DNA of 64,000 nucleotides from Marinomonas profundi. Lineage in GTDB: Bacteria > Pseudomonadota > Gammaproteobacteria > Pseudomonadales > Marinomonadaceae. The position numbers and the translations under genes were made by a program. Below the pieces are notes generated by a model that did no database searches, was not told the origin of the DNA, and was given only the letters and a program-made list of their open reading frames with translations. Within the stretch, counting starts at the first letter, position 1. Every line of letters begins with the position of its first letter. The stretch is taken from positions 1,994,578-2,058,577 of the forward strand of contig NZ_CP073013.1 of NCBI RefSeq assembly GCF_020694005.1. Direction: 5' to 3'. Positions 1-8,193 of the stretch are shown one piece after another.

Positions 1-247
1 TGGCAAAAGCTGGCGGTACCGCAATCATCCCCAACAAAAAGGACACGACAAACAGGCTCAAAATTGCACGTATAAAATACCGTCTCAAACGCGAAAATTG
101 CGTCAAATAACCGTTGAGATGAGGCGTGGTTTCAAGCGCTTTTAAGGCATCGGACAGATTATTTGCCTCGGTCGGCAGGCGAAATGCGGAGTGCGATTCT
201 AACCAAGCCGCGAGAGCAAGTTTGGCGCCTTGTGTTGGGAACGTCAT
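1..247 (-). CDS. hypothetical membrane protein, N-terminal part only
   Basis: An open frame reads from an ATG at 247 (minus strand) off the left edge of the window, so only about 82 N-terminal residues are visible. They start MTFPTQGAKLALAAWLESH, followed by a basic stretch (RLRRYF) and then a hydrophobic run (about residues 60-78) that looks like a transmembrane segment. The frame has no stops and codon use resembles the neighbouring genes. It is divergent from the chemoreceptor gene at 540. I do not recognise the family from this fragment. Confidence 0.6.
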   Translation of the reverse strand, partial: MTFPTQGAKLALAAWLESHSAFRLPTEANNLSDALKALETTPHLNGYLTQFSRLRRYFIRAILSLFVVSFLLGMIAVPPAFA

Positions 248-539
248 GTTATCGCGTTACTCTTTTGTTAAACGTGAATTGAAAGTGTTTTGCTGGCTAT
301 TTTTTGTCGATGAATGTTGTTGTACGTGATCTTGCGGCTAAAAGCAAAGCCAACGAGTTGAATGAAAAACAGACTCGATTAAGGCGTTTTTTAATGCTTT
401 ATCTGTGACCTAGAACAGTACCAGTATCGACCATCGTTAAATTGTATTGGTGTGTTATGACAAGTCCTTCTACTATTAGTGTGTGCGCGATAAATAGTGA
501 GTACGCGATAAAATGATACTTTTTGTTAGGAGATAAACC

Positions 540-2153
540 ATGCGTCTGCATTCCATTCGGGTAAAAACCACCTTACCTATTGTTGTGATGGGAATCACTT
601 TCACGATCGCCCTGATTTCAATGGGGTATATTATAAATCAATTTAGTGCGGCTTTGGACGCGCAGGCGGATTCCTATGGGAAAGCGTCTGCGGTGATTCT
701 AAACGCCGACCGGGATTTATATCAGGCTAAGCTGGCGGAGCAGCGGATTGTTGCTGGCGTCGGAGACCTCGTCAATGAAGAAAAAGACCGCTTAGAAAAT
801 GCCCAGCAAGTAGAAGAAAGGCTGGACTTGTTTCGCCAGCATTTGTCTCAGGAAGCGCACGTTTACCAGACCATAGGGGATCTTGATAGCGCCCTAACAA
901 CCTGGCTAAATGCCTCTAATGCGTTCGTTGCTGTTCGCGTTGGTGAACCTGGTTTTGTCGCCGCCGAGGAAAAAGCCAATAGTGACTTTCAAGCCTTAAG
1001 AGATATGCTCGATAAAGCCGGTGAAGCTGTTAACAACCATGCGGTATTCTCGAAAAACTCTATGCTCGAAAAAGCCCAAACCTTTGAGCGATTCGCCATT
1101 ATCATTGTGCTGATTGGTTTATTGATTAGTGTCTGGTTTAGCTACAAAATGCCGAAGGTATTGGCAAATCAAGTGCAATACTTGGGGCTGCGTATTCGTG
1201 AAATTTCCGAGGGAGATGGTGATTTAACCCAGCGTATTGAGTTTTCAACCAAAGACGAATTGGGTGACCTTGCGAATGAGTTTAATGGTTTTATTGGTCG
1301 TTTAAGAGACATTATCGCCAGTATTCATCAGCAATCGGATGCCTTGGGTGATATGACGGGGCAGTTAAATGAGGTGGCCACGAAAACCACGGGCATTACC
1401 ACCGCCTTGGCGAATGCATCGACGTCTATCGTTAGCGCGGGTCATGAAATGGACATGTCAAATCAGCAAATGGCCAGCGTGGCTCGTGATACCGCCGACG
1501 AAGCGAAAAAATCGAATACCTTGACACAAAGTGGTATGACGGCGGTGAATAAATCGCACCGTGCGATAACAGAATTGGTATCGGATATCGAACTGGCGCT
1601 TGATCGGTCGGGTGAGTTGCAAAAAAGCTCAGACAGCATCGCCTCTGTTTTGGAAGTCATTCGTAATATTGCCGAACAAACCAATTTACTGGCATTGAAC
1701 GCCGCGATAGAAGCCGCTCGTGCCGGTGAACAGGGTCGTGGCTTCGCTGTGGTTGCCGATGAAGTTCGCACCTTGGCGACGCGCACGCAAGACAGCACCA
1801 ATGAAATAGAAACCATGATTGAGAAGCTTAAAATCAATGTGGCAGAGTCGTCTAAAGCCATCCAGAATAGTCGCGACAATGCTGAGTCTACGGTCAGTTA
1901 TTTTGAAGAAGTGACGAAAACATTTAACGATTTGCAGTCATCGTTCGCCAAAGTTCAGGAAATGGCGGCTCAAACCGCGCAAGCCACACAAGAGCAATCA
2001 ATCGTCGCCAACGATATCAACCGCAATATGGTGTCGTTAAAAGAACAGAGCGACTCGGTTCAATCCGTGTCCGACTTATTGCAGCAGCAATCGCAAGATA
2101 TTACTAAGCTGTATAAAGGACTGGATCAACAAGTCGGTAGTTTCAAAGTCTAG
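540..2153 (+). CDS. methyl-accepting chemotaxis protein
   Basis: This 537-residue protein is a membrane chemoreceptor that would pass ligand information to CheA/CheW. A first transmembrane helix (about residues 12-34) is followed by a periplasmic, mostly helical sensor region. A second helix (about 184-203) leads into a HAMP segment ([13 protein letters not shown]) and a long cytoplasmic signalling coiled coil. The conserved hairpin tip ([20 protein letters not shown]) lies around 378-398. There is no C-terminal CheR-binding pentapeptide. The ATG is preceded by AGGAG at a good distance. It appears monocistronic, with a terminator directly downstream. The ligand cannot be told from sequence. 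Confidence 0.93.
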   Translation: MRLHSIRVKTTLPIVVMGITFTIALISMGYIINQFSAALDAQADSYGKASAVILNADRDLYQAKLAEQRIVAGVGDLVNEEKDRLENAQQVEERLDLFRQHLSQEAHVYQTIGDLDSALTTWLNASNAFVAVRVGEPGFVAAEEKANSDFQALRDMLDKAGEAVNNHAVFSKNSMLEKAQTFERFAIIIVLIGLLISVWFSYKMPKVLANQVQYLGLRIREISEGDGDLTQRIEFSTKDELGDLANEFNGFIGRLRDIIASIHQQSDALGDMTGQLNEVATKTTGITTALANASTSIVSAGHEMDMSNQQMASVARDTADEAKKSNTLTQSGMTAVNKSHRAITELVSDIELALDRSGELQKSSDSIASVLEVIRNIAEQTNLLALNAAIEAARAGEQGRGFAVVADEVRTLATRTQDSTNEIETMIEKLKINVAESSKAIQNSRDNAESTVSYFEEVTKTFNDLQSSFAKVQEMAAQTAQATQEQSIVANDINRNMVSLKEQSDSVQSVSDLLQQQSQDITKLYKGLDQQVGSFKV

Positions 2154-2176
2154 CGTCTAACATGGAACCACAATCG

Positions 2177-2210
2177 AAAAACCGCTTATCGAGAGATAAA
2201 CGGTTTTTTT
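2177..2210 (+). terminator. rho-independent terminator after the chemoreceptor
   Basis: A hairpin pairs AAAACCG.TTATC with GATAA.CGGTTTT around a GAGA tetraloop and runs into a T tract. It starts 24 bases after the stop codon at 2153. Confidence 0.8.
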
Positions 2211-2532
2211 CGTTAACTTTAAAGAGGGTAGGGTTGAGCAAGAAATCAAATCTAACAAGCCCGCTGTAACTTAAAAATGACGCTTTGTTAAGCAAAGTGG
2301 CGGATCAATCTGGTGACCTCCTGACATCGTTGAAATTTGATACAACAGAGGCTCCTGAAAAAGTAGCATTTCCAATGCTGTTAGATAGCATGAGTGGTCG
2401 AAATGAAGTGGTTTTATTGTTTTAGCGCTGGTATTCCCCCGCTTTATTGATGGCTGGTTTATGGTTAAACCGTTATCATAGACGGCTATAAGGTGGTTGT
2501 TAGCTGCCTTACTTAACATTTTTAGGATCATA
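2211..2532 (+). other. intergenic stretch with a possible gene remnant
   Basis: No convincing gene. A 50-codon open frame (2270-2425) has protein-like composition (SKVADQSGDLLTSLKFD and on) but no ATG near its beginning and no Shine-Dalgarno, so it may be the relic of a decayed gene. The minus-strand open frame in the same place has no supporting features. Confidence 0.25.
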
Positions 2533-2826
2533 ATGAAAAAGACGTTTGTACTCTCTCACCCCAAGCTTTCTTATCAGCGCCTTATCGAAGCGGCGAAAAA
2601 CGAAGTGAAGCAATACATCAAAACAGAGCGTAACAAAGCTCTGCCAGAAGGCGCTGACTTTTGGGGATTTAACTGCAAATTTGGCCAAGCCGCAGACAAA
2701 GCAAGAAGCGTTCACGAAGGCGATATCAACGCCAGTATCAGTTCTGCACAAAGCCAGCATTGGAAATCTTTTTACCTCGAAGTGATCCCAACCCCTAAGA
2801 CTCGTGCTAAGCGTTCAGAAGACTAA
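2533..2826 (+). CDS. DUF6172 family protein
   Basis: This is a small 97-residue basic protein of unknown function. The ATG at 2533 with AGGA six bases upstream is preferred over a TTG at 2497 that adds residues from intergenic sequence. The central segment (RNKALPEGADFWGFNCKFG) is the conserved core I associate with DUF6172. No signal peptide or membrane helix is seen. It ends 12 bases before thiL, so the two may share a transcript, but a functional link is not implied. The family name is from memory and could be wrong. Confidence 0.7.
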   Translation: MKKTFVLSHPKLSYQRLIEAAKNEVKQYIKTERNKALPEGADFWGFNCKFGQAADKARSVHEGDINASISSAQSQHWKSFYLEVIPTPKTRAKRSED

Positions 2827-2837
2827 AGGACAGTCTG

Positions 2838-3794
2838 TTGAAAGAATTCGAGTTGATACAAAACATCTTTCAAGCGTCGGTGATGGCGAGTACGCAAGGA
2901 CGTGAAGATCTTTTGTTGGGTATTGGTGATGATTGCGCTCAGGTGCAAGTGCCACAGGGCCAGAGTCTGGTATTTTCCATGGACACCTTGGTGGAAGGAC
3001 GACACTTTCCGTTCGATGCGGATCCGGTGGATATTGGCTATCGTGCGGTGGCAAGCTGCGTGAGTGATTTGGCTGCGATGGGTGCGAAACCGGCATTCTT
3101 CACCTTGGGTCTGACGATTCCTCAATCCGATCCGCAATGGCTAGCGGGCTTGGCGCAAGGCATGGCGGAATTGGCAGAGCCTATTGGCTTGGCTTTGGTT
3201 GGCGGCGATACCACCAAAGGCCCATTAACCATTACCCTACAAGTGCATGGTTATGTGGAAGCGGATATGGCGGTAAAGCGCAGCGCAGCAAAAGTCGGTG
3301 ATGATATTTACGTCACAGGGTTGCTTGGCGACGCGGCCGCCGCTGTGCCGATTGTCACCGGTGAGTTACAGGTTTCGAGCGAGCGTTTTGACTATTTTTA
3401 TGAGCGTTTCTGGCGACCACAGCCAAGGCTAATAGCTGGCATGGCGTTGAAACGAGTGGTGCATGCCATGATGGATATTTCCGATGGTCTTGCGCAAGAT
3501 ATCCAGCATATACTCAAAGCATCCGGTGTCGGTGCGAACATCGATGCCGGTCGTTTGCCAATGTCCGCTCAGTTACGCCAATGGCAACCCGATTCTGCTG
3601 TGGCATTAGCCTTGACGGGTGGTGATGATTACGAGTTATGTTTTACCGCCCCCAAGGAGCAAGCCGCTGAGATTGCCCTGATTACTCAAACACTGAGTTT
3701 GCCTTGTACCAAGATAGGTGAGATTGTCGCAGAGGCAGAGGGTTTTGTGATTCAAAACTATGAGGGTGAAATACGTGGCTGGCAGCATTTTTAG
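2838..3794 (+). CDS. thiL: thiamine-monophosphate kinase
   Basis: ThiL phosphorylates thiamine monophosphate with ATP to give thiamine diphosphate, the last step of the pathway. The 318-residue length is normal for the family. Visible signatures are the N-terminal GIGDDCA metal-binding motif, SMDTLVEGRHF, SCVSDLAAMGA and the C-terminal GGDDYELCF. The start is a TTG with AAGGA eight bases upstream; no ATG lies nearby in frame. pgpA follows after 61 bases, the order commonly seen in gammaproteobacteria. Confidence 0.95.
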   Translation: MKEFELIQNIFQASVMASTQGREDLLLGIGDDCAQVQVPQGQSLVFSMDTLVEGRHFPFDADPVDIGYRAVASCVSDLAAMGAKPAFFTLGLTIPQSDPQWLAGLAQGMAELAEPIGLALVGGDTTKGPLTITLQVHGYVEADMAVKRSAAKVGDDIYVTGLLGDAAAAVPIVTGELQVSSERFDYFYERFWRPQPRLIAGMALKRVVHAMMDISDGLAQDIQHILKASGVGANIDAGRLPMSAQLRQWQPDSAVALALTGGDDYELCFTAPKEQAAEIALITQTLSLPCTKIGEIVAEAEGFVIQNYEGEIRGWQHF

Positions 3795-3855
3795 CAAGGA
3801 TTGCGCCCACTAAGCGTTTTTAGTTTTTTAATTTAACCAAATAGGTAATGACTTC

Positions 3856-4338
3856 ATGGCAAACTCTGCCCCCGCGTCGGTATGGCGTAATCCGATACAT
3901 TTTTTGGCCTTTGGTCTAGGTTCTGGCGCGGCGCCAAAAGCCCCAGGTACCTTTGGTACGCTCGCTGCTGTGCCGATTTTTATTTGGTTATTACAAGATT
4001 TAACTGCGACGACCTATCTTGCTGTGCTGGTGGTGACGTCGTTGGTAGGGATTTACCTTTGTGGTAAAACCTCGAAAGACATGGGCGTACACGACCATGC
4101 TGGCATCGTCTGGGACGAGTTTGTCGGCTTCTGGATCACCATGTGGCTCGCGCCTGTGGGCTGGTTTTATATCGTGCTCGGCTTTGTGCTGTTTCGTCTA
4201 TTCGATATCCTGAAACCTTGGCCAATTTCGTGGGTTGATAAAAACGTCCACGGCGGCTTCGGCATCATGCTGGATGACATTCTGGCGGGCATTATGTCTT
4301 TTGTCGTGTTACAGGCCTTGGTTACCTTCGTTCTTTGA
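3856..4338 (+). CDS. pgpA: phosphatidylglycerophosphatase A
   Basis: PgpA removes the phosphate from phosphatidylglycerol phosphate at the inner membrane to make phosphatidylglycerol. The protein has 160 residues, as expected. It begins with the typical FLAFGLGSGAAPKAPGTFGT segment, carries IVWDEFVGFW and FRLFDILKPWPI, and has several hydrophobic helices. It follows thiL, its usual partner. A repeat-rich intergenic region begins 23 bases downstream. Confidence 0.95.
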   Translation: MANSAPASVWRNPIHFLAFGLGSGAAPKAPGTFGTLAAVPIFIWLLQDLTATTYLAVLVVTSLVGIYLCGKTSKDMGVHDHAGIVWDEFVGFWITMWLAPVGWFYIVLGFVLFRLFDILKPWPISWVDKNVHGGFGIMLDDILAGIMSFVVLQALVTFVL

Positions 4339-4361
4339 GAACTTAGTTTCTTTTTTCAAAA

Positions 4362-4520
4362 TAACCCCCTCCCAGCCTCCCCCTTCAAGACACAAGGGGG
4401 AGGAGCAGACCTAAACTGTCACTGTCCCTTCCCCTTTCAAGACACGAGGGGAGGAGCAGACCTGAATTGTCACTGTCCCTTCCCCTTATCACTTCCAAGG
4501 GGAAGGCTAGGATGGGGTTA
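4362..4520. repeat. MITE-like element with terminal inverted repeats
   Basis: A 159-bp non-coding block is bounded by imperfect 23-bp inverted ends (TAACCCCCTCCCAGCCT at the left and AGGCTAGGATGGGGTTA at the right). Inside are two tandem copies of a roughly 52-bp unit (from about 4381 and 4433) containing TTCAAGACAC and GGAGCAGACCT. It lies directly after pgpA. Confidence 0.6.
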
Positions 4521-4540
4521 TCTTTAGTCAAATCGATTGA

Positions 4541-4663
4541 ATTATATGGTTTTTTGTAGGTCGCGGCTTCAGCCCGACAAGACTTAATTTGTCGTGGCGA
4601 GGTTTGTTGTCGGCATACTTTTTTAGGAGAAATCGCGACAAGATCGACTCAAATCGTTTTGCG
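4541..4663 (+). repeat. interspersed repeat, copy A (short form)
   Basis: This contains GTAGGTCGCGGCTTCAGCCC and, about 50 bases on, TTGTCGGCATACTTTTTT and ATCGCGACAAGATCGAC. The same string of motifs recurs at 15249-15476 and, inverted, at 32240-32459. Only the right half of the longer element is present here. Confidence 0.7.
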
Positions 4664-4777
4664 ATACTCCTTTCAAGGACTAGGGTGGGGTCAAAGATCT
4701 CAAGCAAGCTTTGGGCCATCAAGTGGCATCTCTTGGCGTAAGCGAGTATATTCGCTTACCCATGTTCAAATCGATGA

Positions 4778-5653
4778 ATGTCGATTTTTAAGACTGTGAT
4801 TAAGGTTGTTATGTCCCGCGAATTACCTCCACAACAGGCGTTTCAAACCCATTGCTTAGCACAAATGGGCGTGGTGTCTTGGTTGTCTATTGAGAAAAGT
4901 GAGTCTGCTTCGGACAGCGTGACAGGTACGGTGTTTATGCCGGTTCAACCTTGGCCAGTTGATGTGGCGACGACCGAGACTTCGCCAGCCGAAACGCCCA
5001 TTTATCCTGAATCTACCGGATTTAGGTCTTCAGAGCCTGCGCCTGTTCCGGTTGCCAAATTATTGCCAGAAGAAAAAGACCCCTTGGTTCACCATCTTCG
5101 TGAGCAGCTAAATGCTGGGCCGGAAATCATTGTTGAAGATTTACAGCCGATTGAAGAGTTGGCTGTTGATATTGTGGTTGAGCCAGATCCAGCTTTGAAT
5201 ACTCACATCACGCGGCTTAATATTTATGCTTATGCTTTATCAAATAAGCTGTTGATTTTGAGCGATGTACCTGAAGTATTTTCTCAAGCGGAAGAGGTTG
5301 AGCGTTTGGCGTTAAAAATGGGTCAAGCCTTATTAAAGCAATCTGTTGATGAATGGCAAGGCAGTGCATTTTCTTGGCCGGGGGCTTTGAGGAATCCACA
5401 TTTCTGGAAGCGCACAGATTGGTTGTTTGGCGCCCTGGAAAGCTATGTGGGGCGTTTGGTAAAAGACTTTCCTGAAACGCCATTATTAGTGCTTGCGGGT
5501 GCACAAATCACTCAGCTGGTGGCCGATCTTCCGCCAGAAAGCCTTTTGAAACACTATCCTACTGCGCGTATTGTGAGTTTGTCCGAATTGTATCGTATTC
5601 CCGAACTGCGCAAAGAAGCATGGCAAGTGATGCAGTCGAGCTTTTTCCGTTAA
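4778..5653 (+). CDS. probable DNA polymerase III psi subunit (HolD-like), extended
   Basis: This is a 291-residue protein directly upstream of, and close to, rimI. That matches the holD-rimI order of E. coli and related bacteria. The N-terminus (HCLAQMGVVSWLSIE) resembles the 'LQxLGIxxW' start of psi, the subunit that links chi to the clamp loader. A Pro/Glu/Ala-rich, probably disordered segment spans about residues 50-130. The C-terminal part (LLVLAGAQITQLVADLP, then a short helical tail) resembles the psi fold. It is about twice the length of E. coli psi. Start choice is between ATG 4778 and ATG 4811. Function is inferred from position and weak similarity only. Confidence 0.5.
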   Translation: MSIFKTVIKVVMSRELPPQQAFQTHCLAQMGVVSWLSIEKSESASDSVTGTVFMPVQPWPVDVATTETSPAETPIYPESTGFRSSEPAPVPVAKLLPEEKDPLVHHLREQLNAGPEIIVEDLQPIEELAVDIVVEPDPALNTHITRLNIYAYALSNKLLILSDVPEVFSQAEEVERLALKMGQALLKQSVDEWQGSAFSWPGALRNPHFWKRTDWLFGALESYVGRLVKDFPETPLLVLAGAQITQLVADLPPESLLKHYPTARIVSLSELYRIPELRKEAWQVMQSSFFR

Positions 5654-5685
5654 TATCTTTGCCTTTAAATGAGGCGTTCAATTTT

Positions 5686-6162
5686 ATGATACCTGCTGTT
5701 TCTATTCGTTTGGCGACCGAGTCAGACTTGTGCGTTATTCTTCAGCTCGATGCTTTGTCTAACCCTCATCCTTGGGGAGCAAACTTGGTGGTCGACGCCT
5801 TACAAACCCGCCAAAACTGGGTGGTTGAGTTGGGCGATGCGACGCAAAAAATGATCGTTGGTTGGCTCACTGCATCGATGGTGCTTGATCAGTCCGAATT
5901 AGAATTAATTGTGGTTGATTACTCTGTCCGTAGACAAGGGCTAGCAAGAAAGCTGATCATGGTTTGGTCAGAAGCGGTCGCGCAGCAAGGTGTCAGTGAA
6001 CTCTTGTTAGAAGTGCGCGAGTCGAATCAGGGTGCTATTTCGCTTTACGAATCTTTGGGGTTCGAGCTGGTTGGACGTCGAAAAAATTACTATCAAATAG
6101 ACAAAAAAGGGCAAACAGCACAAGGCCACGAAGCGGCCTGCTTGTTTACGCGAAAAATGTGA
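5686..6162 (+). CDS. rimI: ribosomal protein S18 alanine N-acetyltransferase
   Basis: This is a GNAT-fold acetyltransferase of 158 residues from the ATG at 5686, which has GAGG upstream. An earlier in-frame ATG at 5620 would overlap the previous gene and add residues lacking homology-like character. The acetyl-CoA loop (SVRRQGLARKL) lies near residues 78-88, and LLEVRESNQGAISLYESLGF is the typical RimI C-terminal segment. RimI acetylates the N-terminal alanine of ribosomal protein S18. The position after the HolD-like gene supports the assignment over other GNATs. Confidence 0.9.
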   Translation: MIPAVSIRLATESDLCVILQLDALSNPHPWGANLVVDALQTRQNWVVELGDATQKMIVGWLTASMVLDQSELELIVVDYSVRRQGLARKLIMVWSEAVAQQGVSELLLEVRESNQGAISLYESLGFELVGRRKNYYQIDKKGQTAQGHEAACLFTRKM

Positions 6163-6191
6163 ATGATCTAAATGTTTGAAAGAGGCAGAGT

Positions 6192-6743
6192 ATGAGCAAG
6201 GTATTAGTTCCTATTGCGAACGGCAATGAAGATATTGAAGCCATAACCATTATTGACGTGTTACGTCGTGGTGGTGTGGACGTCACGGTGGCGAGCGTTC
6301 ACCCGTCAAAGCAGGTTGTTTTGGCGCATGGCGCTAAGTTAGAAGCGGATGTGTTACTGACTGACGTGGCAGAGCAGATATTCGATGCGGTGGTGTTGGC
6401 GGGCGGTATGCCGGGCGCGGAGCATTTGCGTGATTGTGCGTTGCTTATTGATATGTTGGAAAAACATGACATTCAAGATGCGTTACTGGCGGCTATTTGC
6501 GCCTCACCGGCGGTGGTATTTGGTACGCATGGTTTTGTGGTGGACAAGCAGGCGACTTGTTATCCCGGCTTTGAAGACGGACTGATTGGCGCTGAGTACA
6601 TTGCCAATGAACCTGTGGTAATGGATGGCAATATTTTGACTGGCAAAGGGCCAGCGGCCGCCATGGTGTTTGCCTTGACTGTATTGGGTAACTTAAAAGG
6701 TTACGATGCCGCTAAAAATGTGGCCGATGGATTATTGTGTTAA
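6192..6743 (+). CDS. yajL: DJ-1/PfpI family protein, YajL-like
   Basis: This 183-residue cytosolic protein belongs to the DJ-1/ThiJ family, whose members act as redox-sensing chaperones or in glyoxal and protein deglycation. The reactive cysteine sits in AAICASPAVV (about residue 103), with the partner glutamate in GNEDIEAI near the N-terminus. The nucleophile-elbow partner GGMPGAEHLRD is also present. The whole length fits YajL. The exact biochemical role of the family is debated. Confidence 0.85.
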   Translation: MSKVLVPIANGNEDIEAITIIDVLRRGGVDVTVASVHPSKQVVLAHGAKLEADVLLTDVAEQIFDAVVLAGGMPGAEHLRDCALLIDMLEKHDIQDALLAAICASPAVVFGTHGFVVDKQATCYPGFEDGLIGAEYIANEPVVMDGNILTGKGPAAAMVFALTVLGNLKGYDAAKNVADGLLC

Positions 6744-6846
6744 ATCATTGTCTGACGACTTGGTGGTTTAATTTTATTCCTGACTAAGAAGTCAAGAAAA
6801 AATACCCGCTTATTCTGTGTTTTTACCAGATTTGGCGGCAATTCGG

Positions 6847-6875
6847 TGGACGCTAAAGGCGTATCAGAGTAGAAT
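6847..6875 (+). promoter_or_regulatory. candidate promoter for carAB
   Basis: TGGACG (6847-6852) and TAGAAT (6870-6875) are separated by 17 bases and sit about 140 bases upstream of carA, ahead of the leader hairpins. The -35 match is only fair. Confidence 0.45.
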
Positions 6876-6898
6876 TAGGCAGATTTTTTGAACGCGAG

Positions 6899-6983
6899 AT
6901 CCATTGATTATCTATCAATGGATGCACGGCAAAAACGCAATTTCTTAAAAGCGAGATGAGCCGCCGGTTTATCTCGCTTTTTT
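6899..6983 (+). promoter_or_regulatory. carA leader: hairpin followed by intrinsic terminator (attenuator candidate)
   Basis: Two perfect hairpins lie in the untranslated leader. The first pairs ATCCATTGAT with ATCAATGGAT (6899-6923, 5-base loop). The second pairs AAAAGCGAGAT with ATCTCGCTTTT (6947-6981) and continues into six T residues. That is a full intrinsic terminator 33 bases before the carA start. A terminator placed here inside the transcript suggests attenuation. I see no clear leader peptide. It could also simply terminate the yajL transcript if the carA promoter lay downstream of it. Confidence 0.6.
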
Positions 6984-7015
6984 GCAACCTGAAAGGCTCT
7001 AAATGGGAGGTTCCT

Positions 7016-8158
7016 TTGGCAACATCAGCGATTCTGGCTCTGGAAGACGGCACGGTTTTTAAAGGGGTGTCGATCGGAGCAGATGGCTCCTCAACAGCCG
7101 AAGTGGTATTTAACACTTCGATGACTGGTTATCAAGAAATTCTTACTGATCCTTCCTATGCTCGACAAATGGTCACCTTGACCTATCCCCATATCGGGAA
7201 TACTGGCGTTAACTCTGAAGATGAAGAATCCGACAAAATTTGGTGTGAAGGTTTGATCATTCGTGATTTGCCTTTGGTTGCCAGCAGCTGGCGCTCACAA
7301 GAATCTCTAGATTCTTATTTGAAGCGCAAAGGCGTGGTGGGTATTGCCGACATTGATACACGTAAGTTGACGCGTATTCTACGTGAAAAAGGCGCCCAAG
7401 CCGGTTGCATCATGGCGGGTGAAAACCTTGATGAAGCCGCTGCCATTGCTGCTGCGCGTGCTTTCCCAGGCTTGAAAGGCATGGATTTGGCCAAAGAAGT
7501 CACGGTTGAAAAAGCTTACGAGTGGACAGAATCAACGTGGAATTTGGTGAAGGGTCACACAACACCGGAATCATTTGATTTCCACGTGGTGGCGTATGAC
7601 TACGGCGTAAAACGTAATATTTTGCGTATGTTGGTTGAGCGCGGTTGCCGTTTAACAGTGGTGCCAGCACAAACGCCAGCAAAAGACGTATTGGCGATGA
7701 ATCCAGATGGCGTTTTCTTATCCAATGGTCCTGGTGATCCAGAGCCATGTGATTACGCGATTCAAGCCATTAAAGACATTTTAGCAACAGATATTCCTGT
7801 GTTTGGTATCTGTCTGGGTCACCAACTGTTGGCCTTGGCGTCTGGCGCGAAAACCAAAAAAATGAAGTTTGGTCACCACGGTGCAAACCATCCGGTGCAA
7901 GCGCTTGAAAAAGGCACTGTGATGATCACCAGCCAAAACCACGGTTTTGCGGTAGACGAAGAGACTTTGCCAGCTAACCTTGTGATGACGCATAAATCTT
8001 TGTTCGATGGCTCTTTGCAAGGCATCGCGCGGATCGATAAGAGCGCCTTCAGCTTCCAAGGTCACCCTGAAGCGAGCCCGGGGCCACACGATGTTGCGCC
8101 GCTGTTCGATCAGTTTATTGAAAACATCAAAGCCTCAAAAGCCACTAATAAAGCCTAA
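7016..8158 (+). CDS. carA: carbamoyl-phosphate synthase small subunit
   Basis: CarA is the glutaminase subunit that supplies ammonia to CarB for carbamoyl phosphate, used for pyrimidines and arginine. I take the TTG at 7016 as the start, because GGGAGG lies five bases upstream; the protein is then 380 residues, as in E. coli. Catalytic Cys266 is in FGICLGHQL, and the His/Glu pair in [11 protein letters not shown]. The N-terminal domain begins [16 protein letters not shown]. carB follows after 35 bases. Confidence 0.97.
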   Translation: MATSAILALEDGTVFKGVSIGADGSSTAEVVFNTSMTGYQEILTDPSYARQMVTLTYPHIGNTGVNSEDEESDKIWCEGLIIRDLPLVASSWRSQESLDSYLKRKGVVGIADIDTRKLTRILREKGAQAGCIMAGENLDEAAAIAAARAFPGLKGMDLAKEVTVEKAYEWTESTWNLVKGHTTPESFDFHVVAYDYGVKRNILRMLVERGCRLTVVPAQTPAKDVLAMNPDGVFLSNGPGDPEPCDYAIQAIKDILATDIPVFGICLGHQLLALASGAKTKKMKFGHHGANHPVQALEKGTVMITSQNHGFAVDEETLPANLVMTHKSLFDGSLQGIARIDKSAFSFQGHPEASPGPHDVAPLFDQFIENIKASKATNKA

Positions 8159-8193
8159 GACAAAACCCTAAATAGGAGCGGAACGAAAATATT

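Noticed and set aside
248-539. Sigma-28 promoter for the chemoreceptor
   Set aside because: Two GCGATAAA motifs resemble the -10 element, but no TAAA lies at the required 15-base spacing.
1463-1879. 138-codon minus-strand open frame inside the chemoreceptor gene
   Set aside because: It is the antisense shadow of the conserved MCP signalling domain.
4362-4520. CRISPR array
   Set aside because: Only two imperfect 52-bp tandem units with no regular unique spacers and no cas genes in the window.
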